A stretch of DNA of 31,943 nt from Sanguinoderma infundibulare (GCA_032821775.1 JAVLRN010000030.1:1-31943); one strand, 5' to 3'; shown: positions 1 to 26,220, counted from the stretch's first letter. Notes: generated by a model from the letters alone, not told the origin. Program-made: numbers and translations.

Positions 1-2
1 GT

Positions 3-509
3 ATTTCAACACTAAAGGATTTTGCTTACTGGGTACTAGACATTATAGAAAATAATTCTAGTTTTAGGTTTTTTCCTGAAAATAATCCAATATCAATACC
101 TGAATCTGAAGTTCGTGAATTTATAAAAGAAGATAAGTTAAATCCTTATAAACTAATAGGGATGGTTTTAATAGGTTTCTTTGCAGTATCCTTATCATTA
201 TTAGTATCTGATCATTACTTTCATGACTATATTAAGGATATTCCAGTGGTAAGTACTTATACTGATTTCTTAAGTAATAGTCTTAACAGTTTTACTTCAT
301 GGGTAAATAGTTTTTTTACTCCGTCTTCTGGAGGTAATGGTAATGTAGACCCTGATAACGTAATTTCAAGAACTAGTTCAAATAGCTCTAATGCTACAGT
401 GGTACCTGATAATATTCATTCACCTAGTCCTATAACTGGTAACCCTGCTAATAACACATTGATTACTCCTCCTACAACCCCTGATCCATCTAATAATCCT
501 TGGTTCTAG
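3..509 (+). CDS. Unknown membrane protein, C-terminal part (cut by left edge)
   Basis: The reading frame is open from base 3 to a TAG stop at 507-509 and enters from outside the window, so the true start is not seen (the first ATG inside is at 162). The 168 visible residues have a soluble, charged N-terminal part containing IPESEVREFIKEDK, then one hydrophobic membrane segment (LIGMVLIGFFAVSLSLLV, about residues 52-69), then a Ser/Asn/Pro/Gly-rich tail of about 65 residues ending NNPWF. Codon third positions are mostly A or T, as in the genes here. I recognise no family. The topology suggests a single-pass inner-membrane protein with a disordered tail. It lies on the opposite strand to every recognised gene. 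It could be a free-standing fungal mitochondrial ORF or plasmid-derived; nothing visible decides. Confidence 0.55.
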   Translation: MSTLKDFAYWVLDIIENNSSFRFFPENNPISIPESEVREFIKEDKLNPYKLIGMVLIGFFAVSLSLLVSDHYFHDYIKDIPVVSTYTDFLSNSLNSFTSWVNSFFTPSSGGNGNVDPDNVISRTSSNSSNATVVPDNIHSPSPITGNPANNTLITPPTTPDPSNNPWF

Positions 510-762
510 TTAATAAATAATTTATATACCCCCTTAATTCATAGTTTTAATGCCATAAATCTTGAGGGTCAGTACCAATATTAGTTAGAACCTACCAAGA
601 CATCACAAAATGTAACAGAATTTACCATTATTTAAAAAATTTTATCTAATCTATAAAATAATTTAAATGAGTAGAAAGAATCGAGCCGGAAATTTTTTTA
701 TTTTAAATAATTTTAATTAAAAAAACGAGTATCCTGATTCCTCTCTACAAAATCTAAATAAC

Positions 763-1116
763 ATGGAAACTTTAAATCATAACGATATCCAGGCAATGGG
801 TGTAGGTATAGTATTCGGTGTAATAGGAACTGTAACACTTGGTTCAATACTTTATTGGTGGTATAGGGTTACATATAATGCTAATATTGATGGTAATCAA
901 TTTTTAGACGGTGATTTAACCATTGATGTATTTAATTACATAAGTCACTTAGATCCGTTAACACTATTATTATTGATAAATTTAATTTGCTTATTGAATA
1001 TCTTTATTTTATACCTAAAATTTTTATTGTTTTATAACTTAAATATAAAAAAAGTTGTGCTTCAAAGAAGTACTGAGAGAATACTATTTAAGATACATAA
1101 TCATTTCAAGGTTTAA
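763..1116 (+). CDS. Unknown 117-residue membrane protein
   Basis: The frame starts at ATG 763 and ends at TAA 1114-1116. Two hydrophobic stretches are visible: about residues 13-33 (GVGIVFGVIGTVTLGSILYWW), followed by an Asp/Asn-rich loop, and about residues 65-92 (Leu/Ile-rich). A short basic tail follows. It is not atp8, atp9 or any other standard small mitochondrial gene: there is no MPQL start and no atp9 signature. It follows the partial frame at 3-509 on the same strand after a 253-base AT-rich gap, so the two may form one module. Function is unknown. The high hydrophobicity makes chance open frames possible in AT-rich DNA, but the ordered N-terminus and regular codon use favour a real gene. 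Confidence 0.5.
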   Translation: METLNHNDIQAMGVGIVFGVIGTVTLGSILYWWYRVTYNANIDGNQFLDGDLTIDVFNYISHLDPLTLLLLINLICLLNIFILYLKFLLFYNLNIKKVVLQRSTERILFKIHNHFKV

Positions 1117-1826
1117 TAACCTTATTTATTACTACTTCTTTAAATATTTACGTAATTACTAATTTAGTCGCCTAATTATTAGTCTATTTAATTAAGTTAC
1201 CCTTAATTACCCCATTTTTAATAAAATTAGTGTAACAAAATTAGAAAAAGATAACCAAATTTTAATCTATATTTTTAAATATGTAAATATATAGTTTCAA
1301 TTGGGTTAGTTATATTAAATTATCAACATTAAAAATATTACTAAGTAAATCATTATTAAAACCAATTACATTAATTATAAGTATAATTTACAAAAAAATG
1401 AATAAGGATTTTATAAAGGTTTATACTTTAATCTTTAAAGATTGTTAAAAAAAAAAAATAGACCTTTTATTTTGATAAGCAATAATCATAATTAAAGGGG
1501 AAATATAGTTATTATAGTTATAAATAAATATTATTTATACAAATAAATTTTAGATACATATTAAAATGTTATAGCTAGATTAATGCATAATTCTGGTCTA
1601 GATATAAATATGACCAATATTACCAAAAAACGGTTTAAATAGTTCTAATATTCGCATATTAGAACTATTTATTGAAGCGACTATTTGGAAATTAATAGAA
1701 ACAGACCAACCTATTAGGTTTTTGCACTTTTTGGTATTGAAACCTAAAAAGAACCAACCCCATCTGTTAAACCGTAATTGTCCAAGGCTTTAATAAAGTT
1801 ACTTTTCTCATTATATAAGGATTATC
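1117..1826. other. Intergenic spacer between convergent genes
   Basis: This is AT-rich non-coding sequence between the plus-strand frame ending at 1116 and the 3' end of atp6 on the minus strand. I find no tRNA and no long frame. It holds a strong hairpin at 1636-1671. A more GC-rich stretch follows at about 1690-1795 and contains short repeats of aacctaaaaa type. Confidence 0.6.
1636..1671. repeat. Perfect hairpin, 16-bp stem
   Basis: An inverted repeat: the arms read TAAATAGTTCTAATAT and its exact complement, with a TCGC loop at 1652-1655. It lies between the convergent 3' ends of the plus-strand unknown frame and atp6. That position would suit a transcript 3'-end or processing signal; that role is inference. 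Confidence 0.6.
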
Positions 1827-2599
1827 TTAATGTAGTTCAATAGCATCTTTAATGTATGATATAGTCAACAATGTGAATACATAAGCTTGTATTAAAGACA
1901 CTGCTAATTCTAAACCACATATAGCTAAAAAAACAGTAAATGGTATTATAGTAAGTACCGCTACAATAGGCCCACTAAGGAATAATTTATATAGGAAAGT
2001 AGATAATATTTTCATTAAAGTATGTCCTGCACACATATTTGCGAATAATCTTATACCTAATGAAAGTGCTCTTGCTAAATAAGATACAAATTCGATAAGT
2101 ACTAATAAAGGAACTAAGGCTAGAGGGCAACCAGATGGTACAAAAATGAAAAGAAGTGTAATTTATGAATACTTAAACCTAAAATAGTTACTGCAATTAA
2201 AATAGTGAAAGAGAAACCAATACTTACTACAATAGAAGTAGTAATAGTAAATGAATAAGGTATATTACCAGTTAAATTTGCTATTAAGATGAAGAAGAAG
2301 ATTGAATAAATAAATGGTAAGTATACTTCTTTTCCTAATTGTTCTCTTACCATTGAATGGATACTGGCATATAAACTTTCTAAAACAATTGACCATTTAC
2401 TTGGTATTAATTTAACTTCATTATTACCAGCATAATGTATTCCAACTATTAAGAATAAAACTAATAAAGAATATAACCCTAAATTAGTTAATGTTATATT
2501 TAAATATCCTAATATCGGAGCATTTATTCCTATTAAATTAGTAACTTCAAATTGTTCTAATGGTGAATTTACCATTATAAAGTTTGTACTTAATAACAT
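1827..2599 (-). CDS. atp6: ATP synthase F0 subunit 6 (subunit a), with frameshift
   Basis: This is subunit a of mitochondrial ATP synthase, which forms the proton half-channels beside the c-ring in the inner membrane. The N-terminal part (2599 down to about 2146) contains the conserved start block NSPLEQFEV. The C-terminal part reads in another frame and contains SLGIRLFANMCAGHTLMKIL, with the essential Arg of helix 5, and ends near SYIKDAIELH. The two halves meet at A5 (2142-2146 on the plus strand). One extra base there restores KLHFFSF followed by VPSGCPLALVPLL with no residue lost, giving the usual length of about 257 residues. The start could be ATG 2599 or ATG 2575 (MVNSPLEQ), the latter nearer to most fungal homologues. 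The break is probably a homopolymer sequencing error; a real mutation would destroy oxidative phosphorylation. Confidence 0.93.
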
Positions 2600-3131
2600 A
2601 ATTTGTATTTGTTTATCATTTTTTTGTTTGAATATTTTTTTTTAAAATAAAGTAGATAATTATAAATATAATATGTTTATAGTATAATTATTAAGTTTAA
2701 TTATTATAATACTTTATAAAAAGATTAAACTTTACTAAGAAAAGATTTAATGGAAAGATACTTTTATGTTAAATAAATAACAAAATATTTTTTTTCCGTA
2801 ATAAATTTTTAATTTTTTAAATTTTTAATTTTTTAATGAATGGTAAATTAACAATTAGAAAAAGGTTAGAAGCTTTAAAGAAAATTTTATTTTTTTTTTA
2901 TAACCTTTCCACCTTCTATACAACTTCATTTACTTTTAAATATATGTTAGCTCCTTTAAATATGGAAAACTTGAAAATACTTCAAATAATGGTTCAAATC
3001 CGATAAGGTTAACAAAAATATTACCAAAATTTAATCTAGAAAAGGTAAGAATAGTTTATAAATTGTCTGAATATTTATTTAGTGTATGTCTTTATATTGT
3101 AAAATTTATTTATTTATTTTTTTTTTAGGAA
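2600..3131. other. Intergenic spacer with possible decayed plus-strand frame
   Basis: This is AT-rich DNA upstream of atp6. Plus-strand positions 2836-3006 read MNGKLTIRKRLEALKKIL and so on to a stop. Another frame over about 2963-3112 reads SNPIRLTKILPKFNLEKVR. Together they look like one short coding region broken by a frameshift. I do not recognise it, and no ribosomal protein or atp8 motif is visible. Confidence 0.35.
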
Positions 3132-3203
3132 GCCGATAAAAAGGGTTGAACTTTTATCTTATCGTCATGAATGATAGGTTTTAACCAGTTAAACTATATC
3201 AGC
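3132..3203 (-). tRNA. trnM: tRNA-Met (CAT)
   Basis: A full cloverleaf: acceptor GCTGATA pairs with TATCGGC, D-stem GTTT/AAAC, anticodon loop TTCATGA, T-stem AAAAG/CTTTT. The base pair next to the anticodon loop (A-C) is mismatched. It is one of three CAT tRNAs in the window; which one initiates cannot be decided by eye. Confidence 0.88.
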
Positions 3204-3592
3204 TTTAATTTTTTAAAATTAAAAAAAATCTAAATTTTAGATAGGGGAAGAGGTTAGATAGGCGGTTAGATAATTATAAGAATATTTTTGTAAGAACTGA
3301 ATTTACTATAAAAATTCATAAGTATATATAGGTCATCATATTACACATTAAATTAAAAAATAAACAAACTAAAGTGTTAGAACTGATACTGATAATTTGT
3401 ATGTAAATTTACTGTTTTTGAAAAAGAAAACTTCTTTATTTATACCATACCTTAAGATATCTATTATAATTAATTATACTTATAACCTTACTAAATTAAA
3501 TAATTTAATCCCAGGTTTAATTATCCTAACTCTCTTTTAAATAGAAATTTAATAAAAATAAATTTATCTATGATATAATAGACAAATTTAAA

Positions 3593-3666
3593 GGGTAAAA
3601 TCAGAGACTTGAACTCTGAACAGCGTCGCCACAAGACGTTATTTTGCCAATTAAACTAATATTACC
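3593..3666 (-). tRNA. trnH: tRNA-His (GTG)
   Basis: The cloverleaf has 5' GGTAATA against TTTTACC, anticodon loop TTGTGGC (GTG) and T-stem CAGAG/CTCTG with loop TTCAAGT. The acceptor contains one T-T mismatch. Confidence 0.88.
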
Positions 3667-3749
3667 TCTTTTACTTATTTTTTATAAAAAGTAAAATGTT
3701 ATTGTTATTTTAATAATAAGTAATTATTAATTAATTATTTGATTTGATC

Positions 3750-3835
3750 GGGCACTGTGAGATTCGAACTCACGACTTTTTCAGAAGTTCTTATTTTCAA
3801 GATAAGCGCCATAAACCAGACTCGACCAAATGCCC
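3750..3835 (-). tRNA. trnS: tRNA-Ser (TGA)
   Basis: A class II tRNA with a long variable arm. Acceptor GGGCA pairs with TGCCC, the anticodon stem CTTAT/ATAAG encloses loop CTTGAAA (TGA), and the T-arm is GTGAG TTCGAAT CTCAC. It reads UCN codons. Confidence 0.9.
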
Positions 3836-3914
3836 TTTAAAGAAAATATACTGATACACTAAAAAGAAGTAAAAAAAAATATTATATTATTTTAAATAAA
3901 ACATATAATGAAAT

Positions 3915-3987
3915 AAGACCGAAGGGAATTGAACCCTTATAAGATCCATTATGAGCGAATTGCATTAACCTATTATGCTACAGTCTT
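3915..3987 (-). tRNA. trnM: tRNA-Met (CAT), second copy
   Basis: Acceptor AAGACTG pairs with CGGTCTT, D-stem GCAT/ATGC, anticodon stem ATTCG/TGGAT with loop CTCATAA (CAT), T-arm AAGGG TTCAATT CCCTT. All stems close. Confidence 0.88.
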
Positions 3988-4015
3988 AATAATGAAAAAA
4001 ATAATTTTTTAAATT

Positions 4016-4097
4016 GAGCAGTAAAGGAATCGAACCTTTTACGGTATAAACCAATTTTTTTACAGAAAACCACCATTACCAATCGGATCACCTGCCC
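4016..4097 (-). tRNA. trnY: tRNA-Tyr (GTA)
   Basis: A class II tRNA with loop CTGTAAA (GTA) and a long variable arm (TTGGTTTATACC), as expected for fungal mitochondrial tRNA-Tyr. Acceptor GGGCAG pairs with CTGCTC through one G-T. T-arm AAAGG TTCGATT CCTTT. Confidence 0.85.
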
Positions 4098-4184
4098 CAA
4101 AAAAAAAATCTTATAAAATAAAACAAATAATTAATTTATGTTTACTATTTAAATAAAGTTATTATTTTAATAGTTTTTATAGGA

Positions 4185-4257
4185 TGAAAACACTTGGGAT
4201 CGAACCAAGACCATTCTCCTTAAAAGGGAGACACTCAACCAATCGAGTTCTGTTTCC
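4185..4257 (-). tRNA. trnK: tRNA-Lys (TTT)
   Basis: Acceptor GGAAACA pairs with TGTTTTC, anticodon stem TCTCC/GGAGA with loop CTTTTAA (TTT), T-arm CTTGG TTCGATC CCAAG. Confidence 0.92.
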
Positions 4258-4324
4258 TAATAAAATTTATTTTTGTTTTCTCTTAGGAAATAAATTGATT
4301 CATTCTCGTAGAATGAATACATAC

Positions 4325-4397
4325 TGAGTTGACCAGATTCGAACTGATATAAGCCACCACCAAAAAATGGTGTTTTCCCAAATTAAACTACAACTCA
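4325..4397 (-). tRNA. trnQ: tRNA-Gln (TTG)
   Basis: Acceptor TGAGTTG pairs with CAACTCA, D-stem GTTT/AAAC, one base, then stem CCATT/GGTGG (two G-T pairs) enclosing loop TTTTGGT (TTG). The variable region is the normal 5 bases and the T-stem is ATCAG/CTGGT. A T6 run and GGTGGTGG make other registers look possible, but only this one keeps all spacings standard. Confidence 0.82.
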
Positions 4398-4399
4398 TA

Positions 4400-4473
4400 A
4401 GCCAAAAACAGGAATTGAACCAGTATTAGATTCTTACAAGGGATCCGTTTTAACCATTTAAACTATTTTGGCT
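4400..4473 (-). tRNA. trnT: tRNA-Thr (TGT)
   Basis: Acceptor AGCCAAA pairs with TTTGGCT, D-stem GTTT/AAAC, anticodon loop CTTGTAA (TGT), T-arm CTGG TTCAATT CCTG region. It is followed after 2 bases by tRNA-Gln. Confidence 0.88.
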
Positions 4474-4512
4474 AACTTATTTTTATAAAATTTAATTAAA
4501 AAAAGATATAGT

Positions 4513-4583
4513 GCCTCAGGAGAGAATTGAACTCACTTCTTTAATGCTTCAAATTAACGCTTTTACCATTAAGCAACTGAAGC
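4513..4583 (-). tRNA. trnF: tRNA-Phe (GAA)
   Basis: Acceptor GCTTCAG pairs with CTGAGGC, anticodon stem TTAAT/ATTAA with loop TTGAAGC (GAA), T-arm GTGAG TTCAATT CTCTC region. Confidence 0.9.
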
Positions 4584-4634
4584 TAACTATTATTAGTTTT
4601 ATATTTAACTATTAAATTTTATTATAGTTTATAT

Positions 4635-4705
4635 GGAGAGAGATAGACTTGAACTATCATGCTTGTAATGCAACTACAATCGATTACCAATTATCGGATA
4701 TCCCC
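4635..4705 (-). tRNA. trnA: tRNA-Ala (TGC)
   Basis: Acceptor GGGGATA against TCTCTCC (one mismatch), anticodon stem TTGTA/TACAA with loop GTTGCAT (TGC), T-arm GATAG TTCAAGT CTATC. Confidence 0.9.
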
Positions 4706-5383
4706 TTTAATAATTTTTTTTTATTTTAAAAATAAATACTCTTTTACAATTATATTTTATCAGACTTTATTTTTTAGTGGTTATTTAAGTATTTCATTTA
4801 TGTCTAATAATACATAACTTCTCCCCACCATTTTTTTAACTATTTATTTAAATTGTAAAATGAAGATGTTATTTGTTGAATTTTTCTTTTCTCTACAATA
4901 TATTTCACGTTATGATTTTAATTGTTTGAATCCAAATTAATTATTTTCACTTCTTGTTTTTTCTAAAAATTAATAACTATTATCTTTAATTCCAGATAAT
5001 TCTTATAAAAATAACAAGATAATTATAATTTTTATTTTAGTATTTTAGTTTATTGAATCCTTATTTTTTAAAAATTAGAAGAGGCTAGAAAATTAATTGA
5101 ATTGTAGTAGATTCTTTTAAATAAAGGGCTTGATATATAAATGTTAATAAATAGTTTTATAAAATATTGGAGAAAGAAGCAAATAAATTAATATAATAAT
5201 TTTTCTATGAATAAAAATTGGGTATTTTTTGGTGAGAGTAATTAAAGTTACGTGATTTATATATGATGACTTTCTATGGAATTTATAAGTATACCTATCT
5301 TATATAAATTTATAATGGGGGGTAAAATTTATACTATCGAAATATCAAATTAATCAATTTCTTATATTAAGAATAATAAATTA
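4706..5383. other. AT-rich intergenic spacer
   Basis: This lies between the nad4 3' side and the tRNA block. No gene is visible on either strand. It contains many A/T homopolymers and one G6 run near 5317-5322. Confidence 0.55.
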
Positions 5384-5573
5384 TTACATTAAATATAAAT
5401 ATAAATATAATAATATTCCAAATAGTAATCCGATTATATAAGCAAAAAGTTTTTTAAAATCATTATCTAAAAATAATCGTTTAACATCATCATCTAATGA
5501 TGCTATATATACTTTATATTCAAATAGTTTATGAATATAAATAGGGAGGTATGAGGGAAGAGTAATTTTTTTT
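5384..5573 (-). pseudogene. Alternate-frame continuation of the nad4 tail
   Basis: On the minus strand a second frame overlaps the end of the nad4 frame and runs on to a TAA at 5384-5386. It reads KLFEYKVYIASLDDDVKRLF and then a hydrophobic segment (AYIIGLLFGILLYLYLYL). A shift within the A9 run (5566-5574 on the plus strand) would join it to the nad4 extension. Its charged-then-membrane pattern looks protein-like. It may be the true C-terminus of the nad4 frame or of a separate unknown gene; I cannot decide. Confidence 0.35.
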
Positions 5574-8406
5574 TGAAACGAATAATAGTAATATAATTAA
5601 ATCTAATATTAGATATATTATATATATTAAAATTAATATTAAATGGTAATATAACATTGTTTTAAGTGGAATAAAATATTGCATGATCACAGTTGTTAAA
5701 ATAACAAGGAAAAGAAAGATATAATATTTAGTATCATAGATATTATCATTATTATCATTATTTTTATTAGATGTACTTAAAAATCTAGAGTTCAAACTAA
5801 CTTTATTTTTAAATTTAGAATCTAAGATCGTATTATGATCTATTTTTAATATTAAGGGGGTAATAGAAATATTGTATAATAAAGAACTTACTGATAAATG
5901 TAAAGAATCTAATATAACATTAGGGAAAATACCTAATAATATAGTAGGTATTAATAAAGCTATTAGTAAATTAAATTCCAATCTAGTAATATCTTGTACT
6001 GGTTTTAAGTGAGGAGAATATAATCCGTAAGATAATCTATTATAAAGATAAATAGAATAACAAGCAGATAATACAATTCCAGTAGCTCCTAAAGCTGCTA
6101 TAATAGGGCTATGATTCCAAATACCAATTAAAGATAATTGTTCACCCAGGAAATTTAAAGATAAAGGTATACCAGTATTAGCTAAAGTAAATATAAAGAA
6201 TAGAATAGTGAATACAGGCATATAAGTTACCAGACCTCTCATATAGTGAATAATTCTAGTTCCTGTTCTTTCATAGATAATACCACCTACACAAATAAAT
6301 AATGCTGGGGAAACAAAACCATGTGCTAAAGATAATAAAATAGCACCTTCAATACCTTGAATACAATTAGAAAATAAACCAAGAGTAACAACACTCATAT
6401 GAGCAATACTTGAGTAAGCAATTAAAGATTTAGTATCCTGTTGGACTATAGTAGCTAAAGAAGAATAAATTAAAGTAACTACAGCAATAGTTTGAATTAA
6501 AGGACCAAAGTAGTGAGAAGCATCAGGCAATAAGTTAATTAGAACTCTTAAAAACCCATAAGTAGAGAATTTTAATATAGTTCCAGCTAATAAAATAGAT
6601 CCAGCTAAAGGACTATCAGCATGAGCTCTATATAACCAACCTGTTAAAGGCCATAATGGTGTTTTTACTGCAAAAGCTAAGAAAAATGCTCAGGGTTAGG
6701 CCTTCTATCATTTCAGATACAGCTGGCTTATCTTCTCAATATGAATACAATTGTATACTGTCCTGAGGACATGGTATTCATATCTTATTTAGGTGTTAAA
6801 CTAAAATCCGTCACCGGTGAACCGGACCATTTCTTCTAATCTCATATAACAATTTTATTGTTACTTAGATGATCATGTGGCGTTTGGCCTCTACGCTTTT
6901 ACAATGATAGTTTCCAGTCATTGACTTAGTTCGACGATATTCTTAAAGTAATTACTTATTCTCACTTTAAGAGGTCTCTCGAGTTTGCCACTCAGAAATA
7001 ATTCATAGTAATAAAATCATTGTTCTTTAAATTTATTTGGAGTCTACACCTATTTTATACATCATACTACTACACATATATGGTAATATTAAAGGTCTAA
7101 GTTTTTCCATAGATTTACTTGAAATATAAATAGTAGGTTTATTTCTTTGCATATGTATACTACATTTTAAGTTAAATTTATGTATTAATATACTTATAAT
7201 AAATACACACTCTTGAATAGTAAATGATTGAGTTTGGAGAGTCAGACCTTTGTTAACTTTAGTACCATCTCCCATAATCCAATGGGCTAATGCTTCATAA
7301 GTTAACATATTATATAAATCTAAAGGCACTACTTTTTTCCCTTCTTGGTAAAACATATTATACCATTCGGTAAAACAAGGATAAACTCTAGTAGCAAACA
7401 TGAAACAGGTAAAAATTTTACCGTTAAGATATGTTTTAGTTATTGTAGGTAGTGATCTACAGTAATGAGATAGTTTAGTATAAACTAGCCAAAGATATTC
7501 AAAATTAGTTTGTTTTAAGGCCAATAAAGTTTTACCAGATTTATTTTTATATAACCAACCATCTGACAAAAGAACTCCCAATATAATAGAATGTAAATGA
7601 ACTGGAATTTGACACATTCCTCTAAGTTTTGACGTAAAACCTTTATAATTTAAGGTAGAGCCCATAGAAGTGGGAGACGAATAAACTACTAAACTTTTAC
7701 ATTCTCTCCCAGTATTTAAAGTGCTATTACTTGAATGAATTAATCTGTTGGTCATGTCTTTATTGCTGAAGTAGAGTGACAACCACAATATTTTTTGACT
7801 TTCTAAACTTATTTCATTTAATGATATAAATTGGAAATCTGTAGAACCTACATAACTATAAATTTGTAATATAGCTAATAACATAAATAAAGATCCAGCT
7901 AAAGTATATAAAAAGAATAATAAAGCACTTCTTATTCTATTTACACCTGAACCATATACTATAATTATGATAAATAATATAGGTAAAACACTTTCAAAAA
8001 AGATATAGAATAAGAATAAATCTAATACAACAAATAATGCAATTTGTAATGTTTCTAAAATTAAAAATGAAATTAAAAAGTATTTAACATTTTGATAAAT
8101 ATTTTTATAATTTGATAATAATGCAATAGGTGTTATAAATGTAGTTAATAATACATAATATAATGATATTCCATCTATTCCTATATTAAAATGACAAAAA
8201 CTTAACTCATTAAATTCTAATATAAATTGATATCCACTTATATTTGAATCAAATTGAATCCATAATAATATAGAAATGAATAGATTGATTAAAGATGTTG
8301 ATAAAGCTATTACTTTCATTCTCCCTTCATTTTTAGGATTGTTTTCAGGAATGAATAATAATAACAGAGACCCGATTAAAGGTACAAGTAATAATGATAT
8401 AAGCAT
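5529..8406 (-). CDS. nad4: NADH dehydrogenase subunit 4, two exons, extended C-terminus
   Basis: This is a proton-pumping antiporter-like subunit of complex I in the inner membrane. Exon 1 is 8406-7779 and exon 2 is 6688-5529. Joined, they read across the splice as ILWLSFFLAFAVKTPLWPLT. Conserved blocks are visible: an acidic helix residue in FESVLPILFI, then KTPLWPLTGWLYRAHADSP and SSIAHMSVV. Exon 1 ends in T and the intron ends in G, as group I splicing requires. The normal protein would end soon after ILLGIFPNVILDSLHLSVSS. Here the frame continues for about 105 more residues: a Lys/Asn/Asp-rich linker, then two or three hydrophobic segments, ending PPYLYS. The total is 595 residues against roughly 490 in most fungi. 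The extension could be a fused foreign frame. Start ATG 8406 gives the usual MLISLLLVPLIGSL. Confidence 0.93.
6689..7778 (-). mobile_element. Group I intron in nad4
   Basis: This 1090-base intron starts CACTCTACTT after an exon T and ends CTGAG. The endonuclease frame is fused to exon 1 and fills the 5' two thirds. The remaining 340 bases (6690-7030) should hold the catalytic core; its sequence differs from the cox1 intron cores. Confidence 0.8.
7033..7778 (-). CDS. LAGLIDADG homing endonuclease in nad4 intron (fused to exon 1)
   Basis: The frame runs in phase from nad4 exon 1 into the intron for about 248 residues. It is of the type with two short motifs, IILGVLLSDG and, about 120 residues later, LAHWIMGDG. 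Both end in an Asp before the Gly, so the catalytic acids look intact. Such enzymes cut intron-less alleles and may also help splicing. Release from the exon part presumably needs proteolysis, as known for other fused intron frames. Close relatives in the window by pattern are the frames in cox1 intron 8 and in both cob introns (shared KVVP or KIVP, LAHW/LAYW and ISSKSM-like blocks). Confidence 0.85.
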
Positions 8407-9444
8407 AATTTATTTATTTTATTTAATTTAAATTCATTTTTATTCAATGAATTTTAGTAACAATTTTATTTTCTTTTCGTGAAATTTTATAAATTATTTA
8501 AACTGAATATATTGGTTTTAAATAAGGAAAAAGTTTTATTAATAGATAATAGGACTCTATTAAAAGAGGATAATGTTATCTAATAGCAAATATCATTAAG
8601 ATATTGATTTAAAAAGAATTATTTTTATTAACCTAAAAAGACTAAATAACAATGAATCATTAATTGATATTCAATTATTACTTAAGACTAAGATTAAGTT
8701 TAATTTGAATAATAAAATCATAAGCGATAATATTAAAATCTATTAAGACAAGTACTGTTGGAGCAAATTCACCTAGATGAAAACCCAAAGAATTTTACAA
8801 TTCTAATAATACTATTTATTTTTAAAATATAAATATAAAATTTATAATATAAAATTTATAATATAAAATAGGTCATACAGAATAATATCTTAATCACAGC
8901 CTATACACAATAAAATATAAAGGATGGGGATAGTAGATATTGATTTTTCTTGCGAAGAGATTATCTCAACAAGAGAATACTACCATAAATACTATAAGCG
9001 GAAGCACAAAGACCTATTAATAATACAAAATACCATGTAAAACCAAGTATTAACCATAATACCTAGACTAACCGTAAAGTTTGTTTATAATAAAAAAAAA
9101 TGTGACGCCCCTAATGGAAATTCCAAAAAAAATTGAATTTAATATTTTTTTTACCATTAACAGTTTCATAGTAAAAACTTGAATTAAAATAAATACTAAG
9201 TAAATCATAACTAAATTTAATTTGAAATTCAATTGCAGTAATTCTAAAGCACCACTTACAAAACAATAGATGGTTTTTCTAAGGTGATGAAGCTACAATA
9301 TTAATATTACCCTTAATGAAACCAAAATCTTTTTTTAGTTAAATTTTAAACATAATTAAATTATTTACTATAATTGTCTGTATTACTTTCATAATTAAAT
9401 TACAATTTAATAATATTAAGGGTTTCATCACAAGTATTTTTTTA
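8407..9444. other. Intergenic spacer between cox1 and nad4
   Basis: This is mostly AT-rich and has no recognised gene. Two small minus-strand frames sit back to back. One is 9070-9289, open without ATG at first, containing SGALELLQLNFKLNL and two hydrophobic stretches. The other is 8961-9062, containing WLILGFTWYFVLLIGLCASA, with no ATG. They may be remnants of one small membrane protein; I cannot name it. Confidence 0.4.
8834..8872. repeat. Short AT tandem repeat
   Basis: The unit TATAAAATTTATAA is repeated about 2.6 times in the cox1-nad4 spacer. Confidence 0.6.
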
Positions 9445-25965
<16,521 letters not shown>

Positions 25966-26220
25966 TTAGTATTTTTACATTTTAACCATCTTCTAGGCTG
26001 TTTAGCTCTTAGGGTGCCAATGGAATATTTTAATTCCTATTAGCTCTTTGGACCAAAACCTTAGCTATTAAATATAAATTTAAATTTATTTATGTAGCTG
26101 ATTTTAGTTAAACTAGTATTAATTTTTTTTATATAAAAAATACTGCTTATATTATATGTATTTCTTATATTTTAGAAACTGTCCATATAATAATTTATTG
26201 TTTTATTTTTTTAACAATAT

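Noticed and set aside
763..1116. atp8 or atp9
   Set aside because: It lacks the conserved starts and residues of both, and is too long for fungal atp8.
4325..4397. tRNA with Lys-like TTT anticodon or 8-base loop
   Set aside because: Counting from the D-stem places the anticodon stem at CCATT/GGTGG, giving Gln (TTG) with standard spacing.
8757..8815. Possible plus-strand tRNA
   Set aside because: A T-arm-like hairpin exists, but no acceptor or anticodon stem closes.
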